From: Sporomusa sp. KB1
Lineage (GTDB): Bacteria; Bacillota; Negativicutes; Sporomusales; Sporomusaceae
NCBI RefSeq assembly: GCF_007830295.1
Contig: NZ_VLKC01000002.1
Coordinates: forward strand, 2,392,670-2,456,669
Direction of reading: 5' to 3'
DNA: 64,000 bases
In this document: positions 1 through 8,681 of the stretch, piece after piece
Numbering within the stretch: the first letter of the stretch is position 1
Layout of the letters: every line of letters starts with the position of its first letter
Position numbers and translations under genes: made by a program
Notes under the pieces: model-generated
What the model was told of the DNA's origin: nothing
Seen by the model: only the letters and a program-made list of their open reading frames with translations
The model's database searches: none

Positions 1-288
1 ACTGATACCAGAGGCAATGCCATTTCCTGGGCAAGCGCCGGTGGACTGGGCTTTAGAGGCTCACGGAAAAGTACCCCATTTGCTGCTCAAATGGCTGCTG
101 AAACTGCTGCCAAAGCTGCCATGGAACATGGCCTTAAACAAATCGAAGTATTTGTAAAAGGTCCTGGTGCCGGCCGCGAAGCCGCCATCCGTTCACTCCA
201 GGCTGCAGGCCTTGAAGTTAATGCAATTAAAGACGTAACACCCATTCCGCACAATGGATGCCGTCCGCCAAAAAGAAGAAGAGTTTAA
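1..288 (+). CDS. rpsK: 30S ribosomal protein S11 (3' part)
   Basis: C-terminal 95 codons of ribosomal protein S11, a small-subunit platform protein that contacts 16S rRNA near the Shine-Dalgarno helix. The window opens inside the gene; frame 1 reads without interruption from base 1. The ending with [10 protein letters not shown] is the signature S11 C-terminus, preceded by the conserved [15 protein letters not shown] segment. It is followed after 24 bases by rpsD, then rpoA and rplQ, the standard Firmicutes order at the end of the alpha operon. The start lies upstream of the window. Identification is certain. Confidence 0.97.
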   Translation, partial: TDTRGNAISWASAGGLGFRGSRKSTPFAAQMAAETAAKAAMEHGLKQIEVFVKGPGAGREAAIRSLQAAGLEVNAIKDVTPIPHNGCRPPKRRRV

Positions 289-312
289 GGAATTGGGAGG
301 TGTTTGGTAAGA

Positions 313-945
313 ATGGCAAAATATACAGGTCCTGTTTGCAGATTATGCCGTCGCGAAGGCGCAAAATTATATCTCAAAGGCGACAGATGCTATAGCGATA
401 AATGCGCCTTCACTGTGCGCAGCTTTGCTCCCGGCCAGCATGGTGCTGGTCAAACCCGTAAAAAAGTTTCTGAGTATGGTATTCAGCTCCGGGAAAAACA
501 AAAAACCCGCCGCATCTACGGCGTGCTTGAACGTCAATTCCGGAATTACTTTGAAAAAGCGGAACGCCAAAAAGGCATTACCGGCGAAAACCTTTTGGTT
601 ATGCTGGAAAGAAGACTTGACAACGTTGTTTTTCGCATGGGAATGGCTGAAAGCCGCAACCAAGCAAGACAATTGGTCCGTCATGGCTTGTTAAATGTAA
701 ATGGCCGCCGCGTAAATATCCCATCCTTCTTGGTAAAAGCTGGTGATGTTGTCGCCGTCCAGGAAACAAGCAAAGAATCACCCATTATGAAAAAAATCGC
801 TGAATCGCTTGGTCATAAGCAAGCTCCAGCTTGGATCGAACTTACGGCTGCCGATATGAGCGGTAAAGTTATGCGCTACCCCACCCGGGAGGAAATTGAT
901 ATTCCTATCCAGGAACATCTCATCGTAGAGTTGTATTCAAGATAA
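313..945 (+). CDS. rpsD: 30S ribosomal protein S4
   Basis: Primary 16S rRNA-binding protein of the small subunit body. The start is ATG 313, giving 210 aa beginning [13 protein letters not shown]; an in-frame TTG at 304 lies directly against the GGGAGG ribosome-binding site (near 296-301) and is too close to be used. Cysteines 9, 12, 26 and 31 form a zinc-binding knuckle, so this is the C+ (zinc-containing) version of S4. The S4 RNA-binding domain begins near residue 99 ([14 protein letters not shown]). Lies between rpsK and rpoA in the same operon. Confidence 0.97.
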   Translation: MAKYTGPVCRLCRREGAKLYLKGDRCYSDKCAFTVRSFAPGQHGAGQTRKKVSEYGIQLREKQKTRRIYGVLERQFRNYFEKAERQKGITGENLLVMLERRLDNVVFRMGMAESRNQARQLVRHGLLNVNGRRVNIPSFLVKAGDVVAVQETSKESPIMKKIAESLGHKQAPAWIELTAADMSGKVMRYPTREEIDIPIQEHLIVELYSR

Positions 946-1009
946 GTTGCCCTCAACCGTGGCGATGGCGTAATGTAAGAGTTTGGCCAAATGAGGAGGG
1001 TTTTTCCGG

Positions 1010-1969
1010 ATGATTGAAATCGAAAAACCGAAGATCGAAATAGTTGAAATAAGTGAAGACAGCCGTTATGGCAAATTTGTATGGGAACCGCTCGACAGAG
1101 GCTTTGGCATTACGCTGGGCAACAGTTTACGGCGGGTGCTCTTATCATCTTTACCAGGTGGAGCTGTAACCTCAGTGAAAATTGACGGTGTGCTTCATGA
1201 ATTTGCTACTATTCCCGGTGTTCGGGAGGACGTCACCGACATTATATTAAACCTAAAAGAACTGTGTCTTAAAATGCATAGTGACGAGCCTAAAGTTTTG
1301 CTTGTTGAAGCGTTTGAAGAAGGCGAAGTCACAGCAGGCGATATTAAAGCCGATGCCGACATTGATATTTTAAACCCGGAACTGCACTTGGCGACAGTAG
1401 GTGCTGGTGGTCAGCTCCGGATGGAAATCATGATAGAAAAAGGCAAAGGGTATATACCGGCTGACAAAAACAAAAAACCCGACCATGTAATCGGGATTAT
1501 TCCTATTGACTCCATCTTCTCACCTATTGTACGCGTCAATTATAACGTTACGGATACGCGTGTTGGTAACGTAACTAATTATGACAAACTGACATTAGAA
1601 GTATGGACTGACGGCAGTATGCGTCCTGAAGAAGCGGTTAGCAAAGCTGCTGGAATTATGGTGTCGCACCTGAAATTGTTTCAAAATATTGCCGGAGAAC
1701 CTCCAGAAGAAGATGAGGATCAGGATTTAGTTTCTGAAGAACCTGCAGAGGGTAAAAACAGGACAATGGAAATGACCATTGAAGACCTGGATCTCTCAGT
1801 ACGTTCTTACAACTGTTTGAAACGGGCCGGAATCAATACAGTGGCAGAGCTTGTGCAAAAGAGCGAAGATGATATGATGAAAGTTCGCAATTTGGGACGC
1901 AAGTCACTGGAAGAAGTTAAGAAAAAAATTATTGAAATGGGTCTGGCACTCGCAGAACAAGAAGAGTAA
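1010..1969 (+). CDS. rpoA: DNA-directed RNA polymerase subunit alpha
   Basis: Alpha subunit, 319 aa, which dimerises to scaffold RNA polymerase assembly and contacts UP elements and activators through its C-terminal domain. The N-terminal assembly domain shows the conserved [20 protein letters not shown] stretch near residue 30. An acidic linker (around 224-240) leads to the helix-hairpin-helix C-terminal domain with [11 protein letters not shown] and [14 protein letters not shown]. An AGGAGG site precedes ATG 1010. Co-transcribed with rpsD upstream and rplQ 15 bases downstream. Confidence 0.98.
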   Translation: MIEIEKPKIEIVEISEDSRYGKFVWEPLDRGFGITLGNSLRRVLLSSLPGGAVTSVKIDGVLHEFATIPGVREDVTDIILNLKELCLKMHSDEPKVLLVEAFEEGEVTAGDIKADADIDILNPELHLATVGAGGQLRMEIMIEKGKGYIPADKNKKPDHVIGIIPIDSIFSPIVRVNYNVTDTRVGNVTNYDKLTLEVWTDGSMRPEEAVSKAAGIMVSHLKLFQNIAGEPPEEDEDQDLVSEEPAEGKNRTMEMTIEDLDLSVRSYNCLKRAGINTVAELVQKSEDDMMKVRNLGRKSLEEVKKKIIEMGLALAEQEE

Positions 1970-1984
1970 AGGGAGGGAAGAGTT

Positions 1985-2323
1985 GTGGCCTACAGAAAGT
2001 TAGGACGGGACACTAGTGCACGTAAAGCGTTATTTCGCAGCATGTTAACTTCCTTCTTTGCATATGAGCGTATTGAGACAACGGAAGCTAAGGCGAAAGA
2101 AATCAGCGGCCTTGCCGATAAAATGATTACTTTGGCTAAGCGGGGCGATCTACATGCTCGCCGCCAAGTGTTATCAAGCCTCTACGACGAAGAAGTAGTT
2201 AAAAAGCTGTTTGACGTGATTGCTCCTAAATATGCCGAACGTCATGGCGGTTATACCCGGATCATGAAACTGGGACCTCGTCGGGGCGATGCTGCTCCGA
2301 TGGCGATCATCGAATTAGTGTAA
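1985..2323 (+). CDS. rplQ: 50S ribosomal protein L17
   Basis: Large-subunit protein L17, 112 aa, near the exit-tunnel region. The start is GTG 1985 ([21 protein letters not shown]), placed 6 bases after a GGGAGGGAAG ribosome-binding site; the N-terminal sequence is diagnostic. The conserved end [12 protein letters not shown] is intact. Last gene of the ribosomal protein/rpoA block; a hairpin follows 13 bases after the stop. Confidence 0.97.
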   Translation: MAYRKLGRDTSARKALFRSMLTSFFAYERIETTEAKAKEISGLADKMITLAKRGDLHARRQVLSSLYDEEVVKKLFDVIAPKYAERHGGYTRIMKLGPRRGDAAPMAIIELV

Positions 2324-2336
2324 CAAGTACAGAGAC

Positions 2337-2367
2337 AAGGCGGCCCAACGGGTCGCCTTTATTCTTA
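2337..2367 (+). terminator. Hairpin after rplQ
   Basis: Arms AAGGCGGCC (2337-2345) and GGTCGCCTT (2351-2359) pair with one G-T wobble and are followed by the moderately T-rich TATTCTT. Probably a weak intrinsic terminator or attenuator between the ribosomal operon and the ECF transporter genes. Confidence 0.6.
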
Positions 2368-2387
2368 CGGGGGTGCAGTAGCCTCAT

Positions 2388-3218
2388 ATGGGAGAACTTA
2401 TTAAAATTGAAAATTTGCGTCACACATACCCCGGTTATGATAACCAGGAGGTAGTTGCGCTTACTGATATTAACCTGACAATTAATCAAGGAGAATTTGT
2501 TGCTGTCATCGGGACCAATGGTTCAGGCAAATCAACCTTGGCAAAGCATCTTAATGCCTTGCTATTGCCGACAGGCGGCAAATGTCTTATAACCGGTATT
2601 AATACTGCTGACGCCGATAAGGTATGGGAAATCCGACAACAAATCGGTATGGTATTTCAAAATCCCGATAATCAGATTGTGGCTGCAATTGTAGAAGAGG
2701 ATGTTGCCTTTGGCCCGGAAAACTTAGGCGTAGCTCCCCAGGAAATTGCCAGGCGGGTAACTGAGGCACTGGCACTTGTTAATATGGAAGAATATCGCCA
2801 TCATGGCCCCCATCTGCTCTCCGGCGGTCAGAAACAGCGGGTGGCTATTGCTGGCGTGCTGGCAATGCGGCCTAAGTGCCTGGTTCTTGATGAGCCGACA
2901 GCCATGCTTGATCCCCGCGGTCGTAAGGAAGTTTTAGACACCGTATGCCGATTAAATAAGGAAGGGATCACAGTTGTTTATATTACGCACTTCATGGAAG
3001 AAGCAGTGACTGCTCATCGGGTAGTTGTAATGGATCAGGGAAAAATTGCCATGGAGGGAACACCTACAGAGATTTTTTGTCAGGTCGAGCGTCTCAAAGC
3101 TATGGGATTAGATGTTCCGGTAGCGGCTGAGATTGCTGCGTATTTACGGAAACAAGGAATACAGCTTAGCCAAGACATAATAAGTGATGAACAATTGGTG
3201 GTGGCGTTATGTCCATAA
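2388..3218 (+). CDS. ecfA1: ECF transporter ATP-binding subunit A1
   Basis: ABC ATPase, 276 aa, of the energy-coupling factor module that powers vitamin and metal uptake with exchangeable S components. Walker A GTNGSGKST is at residues 42-50, the Q-loop is in VFQNPDNQIV, the signature is LSGGQKQRVAIA and Walker B is CLVLDEPT. NPDNQIV in the Q-loop region is typical of EcfA1/CbiO1. It overlaps the next gene by 10 bases, showing translational coupling. The gene set ecfA-ecfA-ecfT-truA next to ribosomal genes is the classic shared (group II) ECF module. Confidence 0.94.
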   Translation: MGELIKIENLRHTYPGYDNQEVVALTDINLTINQGEFVAVIGTNGSGKSTLAKHLNALLLPTGGKCLITGINTADADKVWEIRQQIGMVFQNPDNQIVAAIVEEDVAFGPENLGVAPQEIARRVTEALALVNMEEYRHHGPHLLSGGQKQRVAIAGVLAMRPKCLVLDEPTAMLDPRGRKEVLDTVCRLNKEGITVVYITHFMEEAVTAHRVVVMDQGKIAMEGTPTEIFCQVERLKAMGLDVPVAAEIAAYLRKQGIQLSQDIISDEQLVVALCP

Positions 3219-4078
3219 ACTTTGATAACGTTACATATACATATATGCCGGGAACCCCCTATCAGCGAACAGCCATACAAAATATTAATCTTGTAATAAA
3301 CAAAGGGGAATTTGTCGGCATAATCGGGCATACTGGTTCAGGGAAATCTACGTTGGTTCAGCATATGAACGGCCTGATTGCACCAACTTCTGGTCAAGTA
3401 ACCATTGATGGTATTGACCTAGCAACGAAAAGCCTGGCGGCACGGCAGGTTAGGCGCCAGGTAGGCATGGTTTTTCAATATCCTGAACATCAACTATTTG
3501 AAGAAACTATTTATCAGGACATTGCCTTTGGCCCTAAGAACCTCGATCTAACAGAAGACCAAATAGAAACTCGCATCAGACGGGCGATGGAGTTTGTCGG
3601 GCTTGACTACGATACCTTCAAAGATCGCTCACCTTTTAATTTAAGTGGCGGGCAAATGCGGCGGGTAGCTATCGCTGGAGTAATTGCCCTGGAACCGGAC
3701 TATCTGGCGCTGGATGAACCGGCTGCCGGACTTGATCCTTGTGGGCGCGATGAAATTTTTGGCCAAATTGTTCAACTACATCAAAAAACTGGGATTACCG
3801 TTATCCTTGTATCCCATAACATGGAAGATATTGCGCGTTTTGCCAGCCGTGTGCTGGTTATGAATAACGGACAGATTAGTCTTGATGGGCTGCCAAAGGA
3901 AATTTTCAGCAGTGGCCGTGAAAAACTTCAGGAAGCTGGAGTTGATGTGCCGCCAATTACAGCGCTTATTGACAAATTTAGAGCTAAGGGTTTGGCTATT
4001 AGTAATGATGTGATGACGGCTGAAGCTGCGGCTAAGGGAATTTATCAAGCTGTCAGGGGGCGGAAAAATGCTCACTGA
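3209..4078 (+). CDS. ecfA2: ECF transporter ATP-binding subunit A2
   Basis: Second ATPase of the ECF module, 289 aa, forming a heterodimer with the preceding protein. Walker A GHTGSGKST (40-48), signature LSGGQMRRVAIAG and Walker B YLALDEPAAGLDP are all intact, so both ATP sites look functional. YPEHQLFEETI in the Q-loop region is the EcfA2 hallmark. ATG 3209 lies inside the end of ecfA1, and the 3' end overlaps ecfT by 11 bases. Confidence 0.94.
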   Translation: MSINFDNVTYTYMPGTPYQRTAIQNINLVINKGEFVGIIGHTGSGKSTLVQHMNGLIAPTSGQVTIDGIDLATKSLAARQVRRQVGMVFQYPEHQLFEETIYQDIAFGPKNLDLTEDQIETRIRRAMEFVGLDYDTFKDRSPFNLSGGQMRRVAIAGVIALEPDYLALDEPAAGLDPCGRDEIFGQIVQLHQKTGITVILVSHNMEDIARFASRVLVMNNGQISLDGLPKEIFSSGREKLQEAGVDVPPITALIDKFRAKGLAISNDVMTAEAAAKGIYQAVRGRKNAH

Positions 4079-4877
4079 TATAACCTTAGGCCAATATTTT
4101 CCAGGGAAATCACCCATCCATCTGCTTGATCCCCGTACCAAGATACTGGGCGTAATCACATATATTAGCACGATATTTCTGGCAGAGGATTATCTGGCTT
4201 ACGCTATACTTACCGCCTTTGCTGCTATGGCAGTGGCTGTGTCGGGGATTCCTATGCGAATGGTGCTGCGGTCAATTAAGCCGCTGTGGATCATCATTCT
4301 ATTGACAGTGGCTATTCATGTTTTTAGTACCCCGGGGACAGTACTATATAACCTGGGACCACTGACTGTGACCCAAGAGGGCAGTCGTATGGGCATATTT
4401 ATGTCTCTACGGTTGGTGCTATTAATTGTGGTATCTTCACTATTAACCTTTACCACCTCACCGATTGCCCTCACTGATGGTATAGAAAGATTGCTAAATC
4501 CCTTCCGGCGATTAGGGGTGCCAGCACACGAGCTGGCGATGATGATGACCATTGCACTCCGGTTTATTCCGACACTGCTGGAGGAAGCTGACCGGATTAT
4601 GAAGGCTCAAATGGCGCGAGGTGCAGATTTTTCATCTGGCAGCATCTTGAAACGAGCCAAAAACATGGTACCTTTACTTGTGCCATTATTTATCAGTGCC
4701 TTTCGTCGGGCTGACGAACTAGCAGTGGCGATGGAGGCCAGATGCTACCGGGGCGGCGAAAATCGTACCCGGATGAAAGAACTAAAAATGGGTGCACCGG
4801 ACGTAATGGCAGCCGTGATTCTTATGGTATTGATTGCTGTATTGGTAACCGTCAGGGCATATAAACTAGTAATATGA
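4068..4877 (+). CDS. ecfT: ECF transporter transmembrane subunit T
   Basis: Membrane coupling subunit, 269 aa, that links the two ATPases to the substrate-binding S component. Hydrophobic segments lie near residues 25-60, 65-85, 100-125 and 240-265. The two Ala-Arg-Gly-type coupling motifs are visible as KAQMARGADF and AMEARCYRGGE in the cytoplasmic helices. The stop overlaps the truA start (ATGA). No S-component gene lies beside it, consistent with a module shared by unlinked S components. Confidence 0.93.
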   Translation: MLTDITLGQYFPGKSPIHLLDPRTKILGVITYISTIFLAEDYLAYAILTAFAAMAVAVSGIPMRMVLRSIKPLWIIILLTVAIHVFSTPGTVLYNLGPLTVTQEGSRMGIFMSLRLVLLIVVSSLLTFTTSPIALTDGIERLLNPFRRLGVPAHELAMMMTIALRFIPTLLEEADRIMKAQMARGADFSSGSILKRAKNMVPLLVPLFISAFRRADELAVAMEARCYRGGENRTRMKELKMGAPDVMAAVILMVLIAVLVTVRAYKLVI

Positions 4878-5611
4878 GAAACATTAAGCTTGTCCTCGCA
4901 TATGACGGAAATGCATACCATGGGTTCCAACGCCAAGCCAATGCCATGACCATTCAGCAGCTAGTGGAAGAACGATTGCAAAAAATCTTTGGGCATCCGC
5001 TTACTATAAATGGCTCAGCTCGGACTGATGCAGGGGTGCATGCCTATTATCAGGTTGTCAACTTTTTCACTCAAGGCACAATACCGGCAGAACGTATCCC
5101 ACTGGCGGCCAGGGGTTTATTGCCTGATGATATTGTTGTTGTTGCGGCCGCAGAAGAGACTGCTGAATTTCATGCCCGTTGTTCAGCAAAAAGTAAAATT
5201 TATCGCTACCGGCTAGTAAATACGCGGATAGCTAACCCATTTGAGCGTAATTATGCCTGGCATTTTCCACTACCGCTTGATGTATCCTTAATGCATGAAG
5301 CTGCGCAAGCTGTTGTGGGTACCCATGACTTTTCGGCTTTTCGGGCTACAGGGGGAGCGCCTGTAAGCCCGGTGCGCACCATAATGGCTGCCCAGTGCCG
5401 CAGTGCAGGTAACTCCTTGATTGAGTTTGAATTCTGGGGTACAGGTTTCCTCTATCATATGGTTCGTAACTTGGTGGGAACCCTTGTAAAAGTCGGCCAG
5501 CGTCGTTTAACTCCGGCAGGTTTTGCGGCAATACTGCAAGGCCGTGATCGCCATGCAGCCGGCATGACCGCACCGTCGCAAGGCTTATATTTGGTGGAAG
5601 TTAAGTATTAG
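4874..5611 (+). CDS. truA: tRNA pseudouridine(38-40) synthase
   Basis: TruA, 245 aa, isomerises uridines 38-40 in the anticodon arm of many tRNAs. The catalytic aspartate is Asp52 in NGSARTDAGVHA; the family motifs KIYRYR and FLYHMVRNLVGTL are present. Its ATG overlaps the ecfT stop, and the position between the ECF module and rplM is conserved in Firmicutes. Confidence 0.95.
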   Translation: MRNIKLVLAYDGNAYHGFQRQANAMTIQQLVEERLQKIFGHPLTINGSARTDAGVHAYYQVVNFFTQGTIPAERIPLAARGLLPDDIVVVAAAEETAEFHARCSAKSKIYRYRLVNTRIANPFERNYAWHFPLPLDVSLMHEAAQAVVGTHDFSAFRATGGAPVSPVRTIMAAQCRSAGNSLIEFEFWGTGFLYHMVRNLVGTLVKVGQRRLTPAGFAAILQGRDRHAAGMTAPSQGLYLVEVKY

Positions 5612-5649
5612 ACTGTCCAAAATATTTTTTCAGTGGCAAGGGATAACGC

Positions 5650-5678
5650 TTGACATTAGTTAACTAATTTATTACAAT
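5650..5678 (+). promoter_or_regulatory. Sigma-A promoter of rplM-rpsI
   Basis: TTGACA (5650-5655) and TACAAT (5673-5678) are separated by 17 bases. This near-consensus promoter leaves a leader of about 105 nt before rplM. In low-GC Firmicutes such leaders often carry an L13-binding RNA structure; I could not confirm that structure by eye. Confidence 0.8.
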
Positions 5679-5789
5679 AGCTTTATGAGAATTTTGCCAT
5701 GACTTCCATTAGCCCCGGAATTCAAGGTTGATCATCATAGCTTGTATTGCGATAGTATAGTCCTTTAGCTTTCACGAGGAGGATAGACA

Positions 5790-6227
5790 ATGAAAACTTT
5801 TATGGCAAACCCGGCCAACATCGAACGCAAGTGGTATGTTGTCGATGCTGAGGGTCAAACCCTTGGTCGCTTGGCCGTTGAAGTCGCGAAAGTTCTTCGC
5901 GGCAAAAATAAACCAATCTTTACTCCACATGTTGATACTGGCGACCATGTAATCGTGGTTAATGCTGAAAAAATTGTATTGACTGGCAAAAAACTGGAGC
6001 AAAAAACCTATTTCCGTCATTCCGGTTACCCGGGTGGCACAACTTTCACTACTGCTGGCAAAATGTTAGCAACTAAACCTGAGCGTGTTATTGAAGCGGC
6101 TGTTAAAGGCATGTTACCCAAAAACACCCTTGGTCGTGAAATGTATCGTAAGCTTAATGTTTACGCTGGTCCGAATCATCCACACGCCGCGCAACAGCCG
6201 GAAGTGTTGGAACTTAATATTAAGTAA
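5790..6227 (+). CDS. rplM: 50S ribosomal protein L13
   Basis: Early-assembly large-subunit protein L13, 145 aa, beginning [20 protein letters not shown], with the conserved [11 protein letters not shown] and [12 protein letters not shown] blocks. A GAGGAGG site precedes ATG 5790. Paired with rpsI 23 bases downstream, as in nearly all bacteria. Confidence 0.98.
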   Translation: MKTFMANPANIERKWYVVDAEGQTLGRLAVEVAKVLRGKNKPIFTPHVDTGDHVIVVNAEKIVLTGKKLEQKTYFRHSGYPGGTTFTTAGKMLATKPERVIEAAVKGMLPKNTLGREMYRKLNVYAGPNHPHAAQQPEVLELNIK

Positions 6228-6250
6228 TACCGGAAAGGAGGAACATATAT

Positions 6251-6643
6251 ATGGCATTGGTTACTTACTACGGCACAGGTCGCAGAAAAACCTCGGTTGC
6301 CAGAGTTCGTCTGGTTCCGGGAGAAGGCAAAATCATCGTAAATACACGTCCCCTAGACGAATATTTTGGTTTGAAAACCCTTGAGCTTATTGTTACTCAG
6401 CCGCTTAACATCACCGATACTGTTGGTAAATATGATGTTTTGGCCAAGGTTGAGGGAGGCGGTGTATCCGGTCAAGCTGGCGCAGTTCGTCACGGCATCG
6501 CTCGTGCACTGTTAAAGGTTGATGGCGAATTCCGTCTACCACTGAAAAAAGCGGGTCTCTTAACTCGTGACCCACGCGAAAAAGAGCGTCGTAAATACGG
6601 CCTCAAAAAAGCGCGTAAAGCATCTCAGTTCTCCAAACGTTAA
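6251..6643 (+). CDS. rpsI: 30S ribosomal protein S9
   Basis: Small-subunit head protein S9, 130 aa, whose C-terminal tail reaches the P-site t[16 protein letters not shown] at the N-terminus and the SQFSKR tail are diagnostic. An AAGGAGG site precedes ATG 6251. The last dozen codons and the following bases are repeated at 7254-7288, beyond the nitroreductase gene. Confidence 0.98.
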   Translation: MALVTYYGTGRRKTSVARVRLVPGEGKIIVNTRPLDEYFGLKTLELIVTQPLNITDTVGKYDVLAKVEGGGVSGQAGAVRHGIARALLKVDGEFRLPLKKAGLLTRDPREKERRKYGLKKARKASQFSKR

Positions 6644-6651
6644 TATTATAC

Positions 6652-6683
6652 AAAAACCCTGCCGGTTATCTGGCAGGGTTTTT
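6652..6683 (+). terminator. Rho-independent terminator of rplM-rpsI
   Basis: Perfect 12-bp stem: AAAAACCCTGCC (6652-6663) pairs with GGCAGGGTTTTT (6672-6683) around an 8-base loop, with the T-run built into the right arm. Confidence 0.92.
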
Positions 6684-6718
6684 ATATAAAATAATTATAT
6701 TTTGAAAGGGTGATTGAT

Positions 6719-7237
6719 ATGCTAGAATTACTAAAAGCCAGAAGAAGTACTCGAAAATATAAAGATTTGCAGGTTGAAAAAGCCGATCTGGATAAAATGC
6801 TAAAAGCAGCTTTGCTTGCGCCTTCCGGAAAAAATATAATGCCTTTAGAGTTTGTCGTTATTGAAGATAAGGAAACGCTGCTAAAATTAGAAACCTGTAA
6901 GCATCCCGGAGCGGTTGCGCTAAAGACAGCACCACTGGCTATTGTTGTTATTGGCGATACAGAAAAAAGCGATACCTGGATTGAAGATGCTTCCATCGCA
7001 TCAATACTAATTCAACTGCAAGCAGAAGCCTTAGGTCTTGGCTCTTGTTGGATACAAAGTAGCAAGAGAAAAAGCCAAATCGGCGAAAACTCCGAAGATG
7101 TTGTAAGAAAAATCCTGGACATACCTGCAAACTATGGTGTTTTAAACATTATAACCGTAGGCCATAAAGATGATACTTTAAAGGCTTATGACGAGTCGAA
7201 CCTTAACTTTACAAAAGTTCATTATGCTAAATACTAA
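6719..7237 (+). CDS. Nitroreductase family protein
   Basis: FMN-dependent nitroreductase-like oxidoreductase, 172 aa from ATG 6719. The in-frame GTG at 6710 lies within the GAAAGGG ribosome-binding site and was not chosen. The N-terminal LLKARRSTRKYKD and ALLAPSGKNIMPLEFVVI are the FMN phosphate- and ring-binding motifs; GLGSCWIQ is the conserved mid-domain motif. Substrate unknown (nitroaromatics, quinones or flavins). The gene has its own terminator and is bracketed by two copies of the rpsI 3' end, suggesting it was inserted there. Confidence 0.85.
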   Translation: MLELLKARRSTRKYKDLQVEKADLDKMLKAALLAPSGKNIMPLEFVVIEDKETLLKLETCKHPGAVALKTAPLAIVVIGDTEKSDTWIEDASIASILIQLQAEALGLGSCWIQSSKRKSQIGENSEDVVRKILDIPANYGVLNIITVGHKDDTLKAYDESNLNFTKVHYAKY

Positions 7238-7253
7238 GTTTTTAGTTTCATAT

Positions 7254-7288
7254 AAAGCGTTTCAGTTCTCCAAACCTTAATAATAGCA
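7254..7288 (+). repeat. Second copy of the rpsI 3' end
   Basis: About 35 bases matching 6617-6651 with few mismatches. The 14-base core TCAGTTCTCCAAAC occurs at 6625-6638 and 7262-7275, followed in both by TTAAT. The copy would encode KAFQFSKP-stop. It directly repeats the end of rpsI across the nitroreductase gene, like the att sites left by elements that integrate at the 3' end of a housekeeping gene. Confidence 0.7.
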
Positions 7289-7291
7289 ATG

Positions 7292-7320
7292 AAAACCGCC
7301 AGATTTATTGGCGGTTTTTT
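7292..7320 (+). terminator. Terminator after nitroreductase
   Basis: AAAACCGCC (7292-7300) pairs with GGCGGTTTT and runs into a T6 tract ending near 7320. It may originally have been the rpsI terminator if the nitroreductase segment was inserted. Confidence 0.88.
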
Positions 7321-7436
7321 GCATTCTAATTCTATAAATAATATTAATAATAATTTTTTCAGGAGGAGCAGGAATTTTCCATTTAAAGTATAATATTAAT
7401 TCATAGATAACATTTGTTATTAAGGAGATGCTATGA

Positions 7437-8198
7437 ATGACTGTACTAACTAAAACAAATAGCTGGAACTGGGATGGAGAACAGGTAGTAGTTGACGGTG
7501 GGAAAGACGCCTTATGGGGAGTTGTTGAGCAGGCTAATGGAGTCTGGGCGATTTTAGTCGATACACCGGGCGGTGTTTTGACAGCTGGGCAGTTTGCTAT
7601 ACTAGCGGATATCATGGCTGACGGTGGTGCTGCCGTTAAATTTACCAGACGTCAGCTGCCAATTTTGTTAGTGCCCAAGGAAAAGGTGACAGGAGCATTA
7701 GAAAAATTGACAGCTGGAGGGTTAAGAGTGGCCAGCGTTCATGGCAGTGTCCGCAATATTGTAGCCTGTCCGGGTAAGGGTTTGTGCGTACATGCCCGCC
7801 AGGAAACATTGGGCTTGGCCAAAGAAATTAATGAAGCGGTGTATGGTGCTAAACTGCCGTGGGATTTTAAAATCGGGTTATCCGGCTGCCCGCGTAATTG
7901 TTCAGCGGCATTGTGCCAGTGTATTGGCCTAATTGGTGAACCACGGGGCAAATTTACTATTGCGTTAGGTGGCAAAGAAAGCGGCATAACACCGATTCAT
8001 GGGGTAGTATTGCCTGTGAAAGTTCCGCGGGAAAAGGTGGTGCCGGTAATTGTGCGGTTGCTTGGGTTATATAGCACCTTGGCCGCTGAATTTACCGCAA
8101 CAGGCGAATTGCCAGAACATCCTCGCCTATATCATGTTATTGCCAAAGCGGGCGTAGAGCGCTTTATTACTGTAGTACAGGAGGAGGTTGAAGCATGA
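7437..8198 (+). CDS. Small siroheme/[4Fe-4S] sulfite-nitrite reductase-like protein
   Basis: 253-aa protein with a ferredoxin-like half domain (residues about 40-105), then the siroheme-[4Fe-4S] signature: Cys111-x5-Cys117 in ACPGKGLCVHA and Cys151-x3-Cys155 in GCPRNCS. That is one catalytic module, about half the size of assimilatory sulfite or nitrite reductases, so it belongs with the stand-alone small Nir/Sir-like proteins of anaerobes. The true substrate is unknown. An AAGGAG site precedes ATG 7437, and it is translationally coupled (ATGA) to the Cys-rich gene downstream. Confidence 0.75.
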   Translation: MTVLTKTNSWNWDGEQVVVDGGKDALWGVVEQANGVWAILVDTPGGVLTAGQFAILADIMADGGAAVKFTRRQLPILLVPKEKVTGALEKLTAGGLRVASVHGSVRNIVACPGKGLCVHARQETLGLAKEINEAVYGAKLPWDFKIGLSGCPRNCSAALCQCIGLIGEPRGKFTIALGGKESGITPIHGVVLPVKVPREKVVPVIVRLLGLYSTLAAEFTATGELPEHPRLYHVIAKAGVERFITVVQEEVEA

Positions 8199-8578
8199 GT
8201 TTTTCCAAAGAAGGTGCGTTTATGGCGTTTGTCAGCACCAATAAAGCTTGCGGTAACTGTAAGAAATGTGCCAAAACTAGCTGTCATATTGGGCTAGCTA
8301 AAGATACATTAATGTATATGTCGGAGACAGGTACGAAATTTAATGATGAGATTCCTGAGGATATTTTAGATTTAATCCGCTCCTTGCCGGTTGTTAACGG
8401 GCGGGTTGACCATTTCAAGGCATTGGCAGCTTATGATGCTGTGAGTAAAATCTGTGATGGTTGCCGCCTGCAGGATCATGATGAATTCTGCTCAATCAAT
8501 ATTACCCTAACAGCGTTAGGTACTTTGGTTTACGGACCATCCTTCAAAACTGAAAAGGACAAACAACTCGGGGTATAA
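8195..8578 (+). CDS. Cysteine-rich protein coupled to the siroheme protein
   Basis: 127-aa soluble protein not assigned to a named family. Two Cys clusters are visible: ACGNCKKCAKTSCH near residues 19-32 and ICDGCRLQDHDEFC near 87-100. These could hold an iron-sulfur cluster or zinc. ATG 8195 overlaps the stop of the siroheme protein and has a strong AGGAGG site, so the two are made together. An electron-transfer or maturation partner is the natural inference. Confidence 0.65.
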   Translation: MSFSKEGAFMAFVSTNKACGNCKKCAKTSCHIGLAKDTLMYMSETGTKFNDEIPEDILDLIRSLPVVNGRVDHFKALAAYDAVSKICDGCRLQDHDEFCSINITLTALGTLVYGPSFKTEKDKQLGV

Positions 8579-8580
8579 AA

Positions 8581-8618
8581 GTAAGGCCTGGCCATTAGCC
8601 GGGTCTTACTAATTTATT
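8581..8618 (+). terminator. Terminator of the siroheme-protein operon
   Basis: GTAAGGCCTGGC (8581-8592) pairs with GCCGGGTCTTAC (8598-8609), two mismatches, followed by a T-rich tract. Confidence 0.7.
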
Positions 8619-8681
8619 TTTGCGGTGAGTTAAGACTCCCGCCTCTGCAGGCGGCGTTTGTTCAGCTATGCTGAAACAAGT

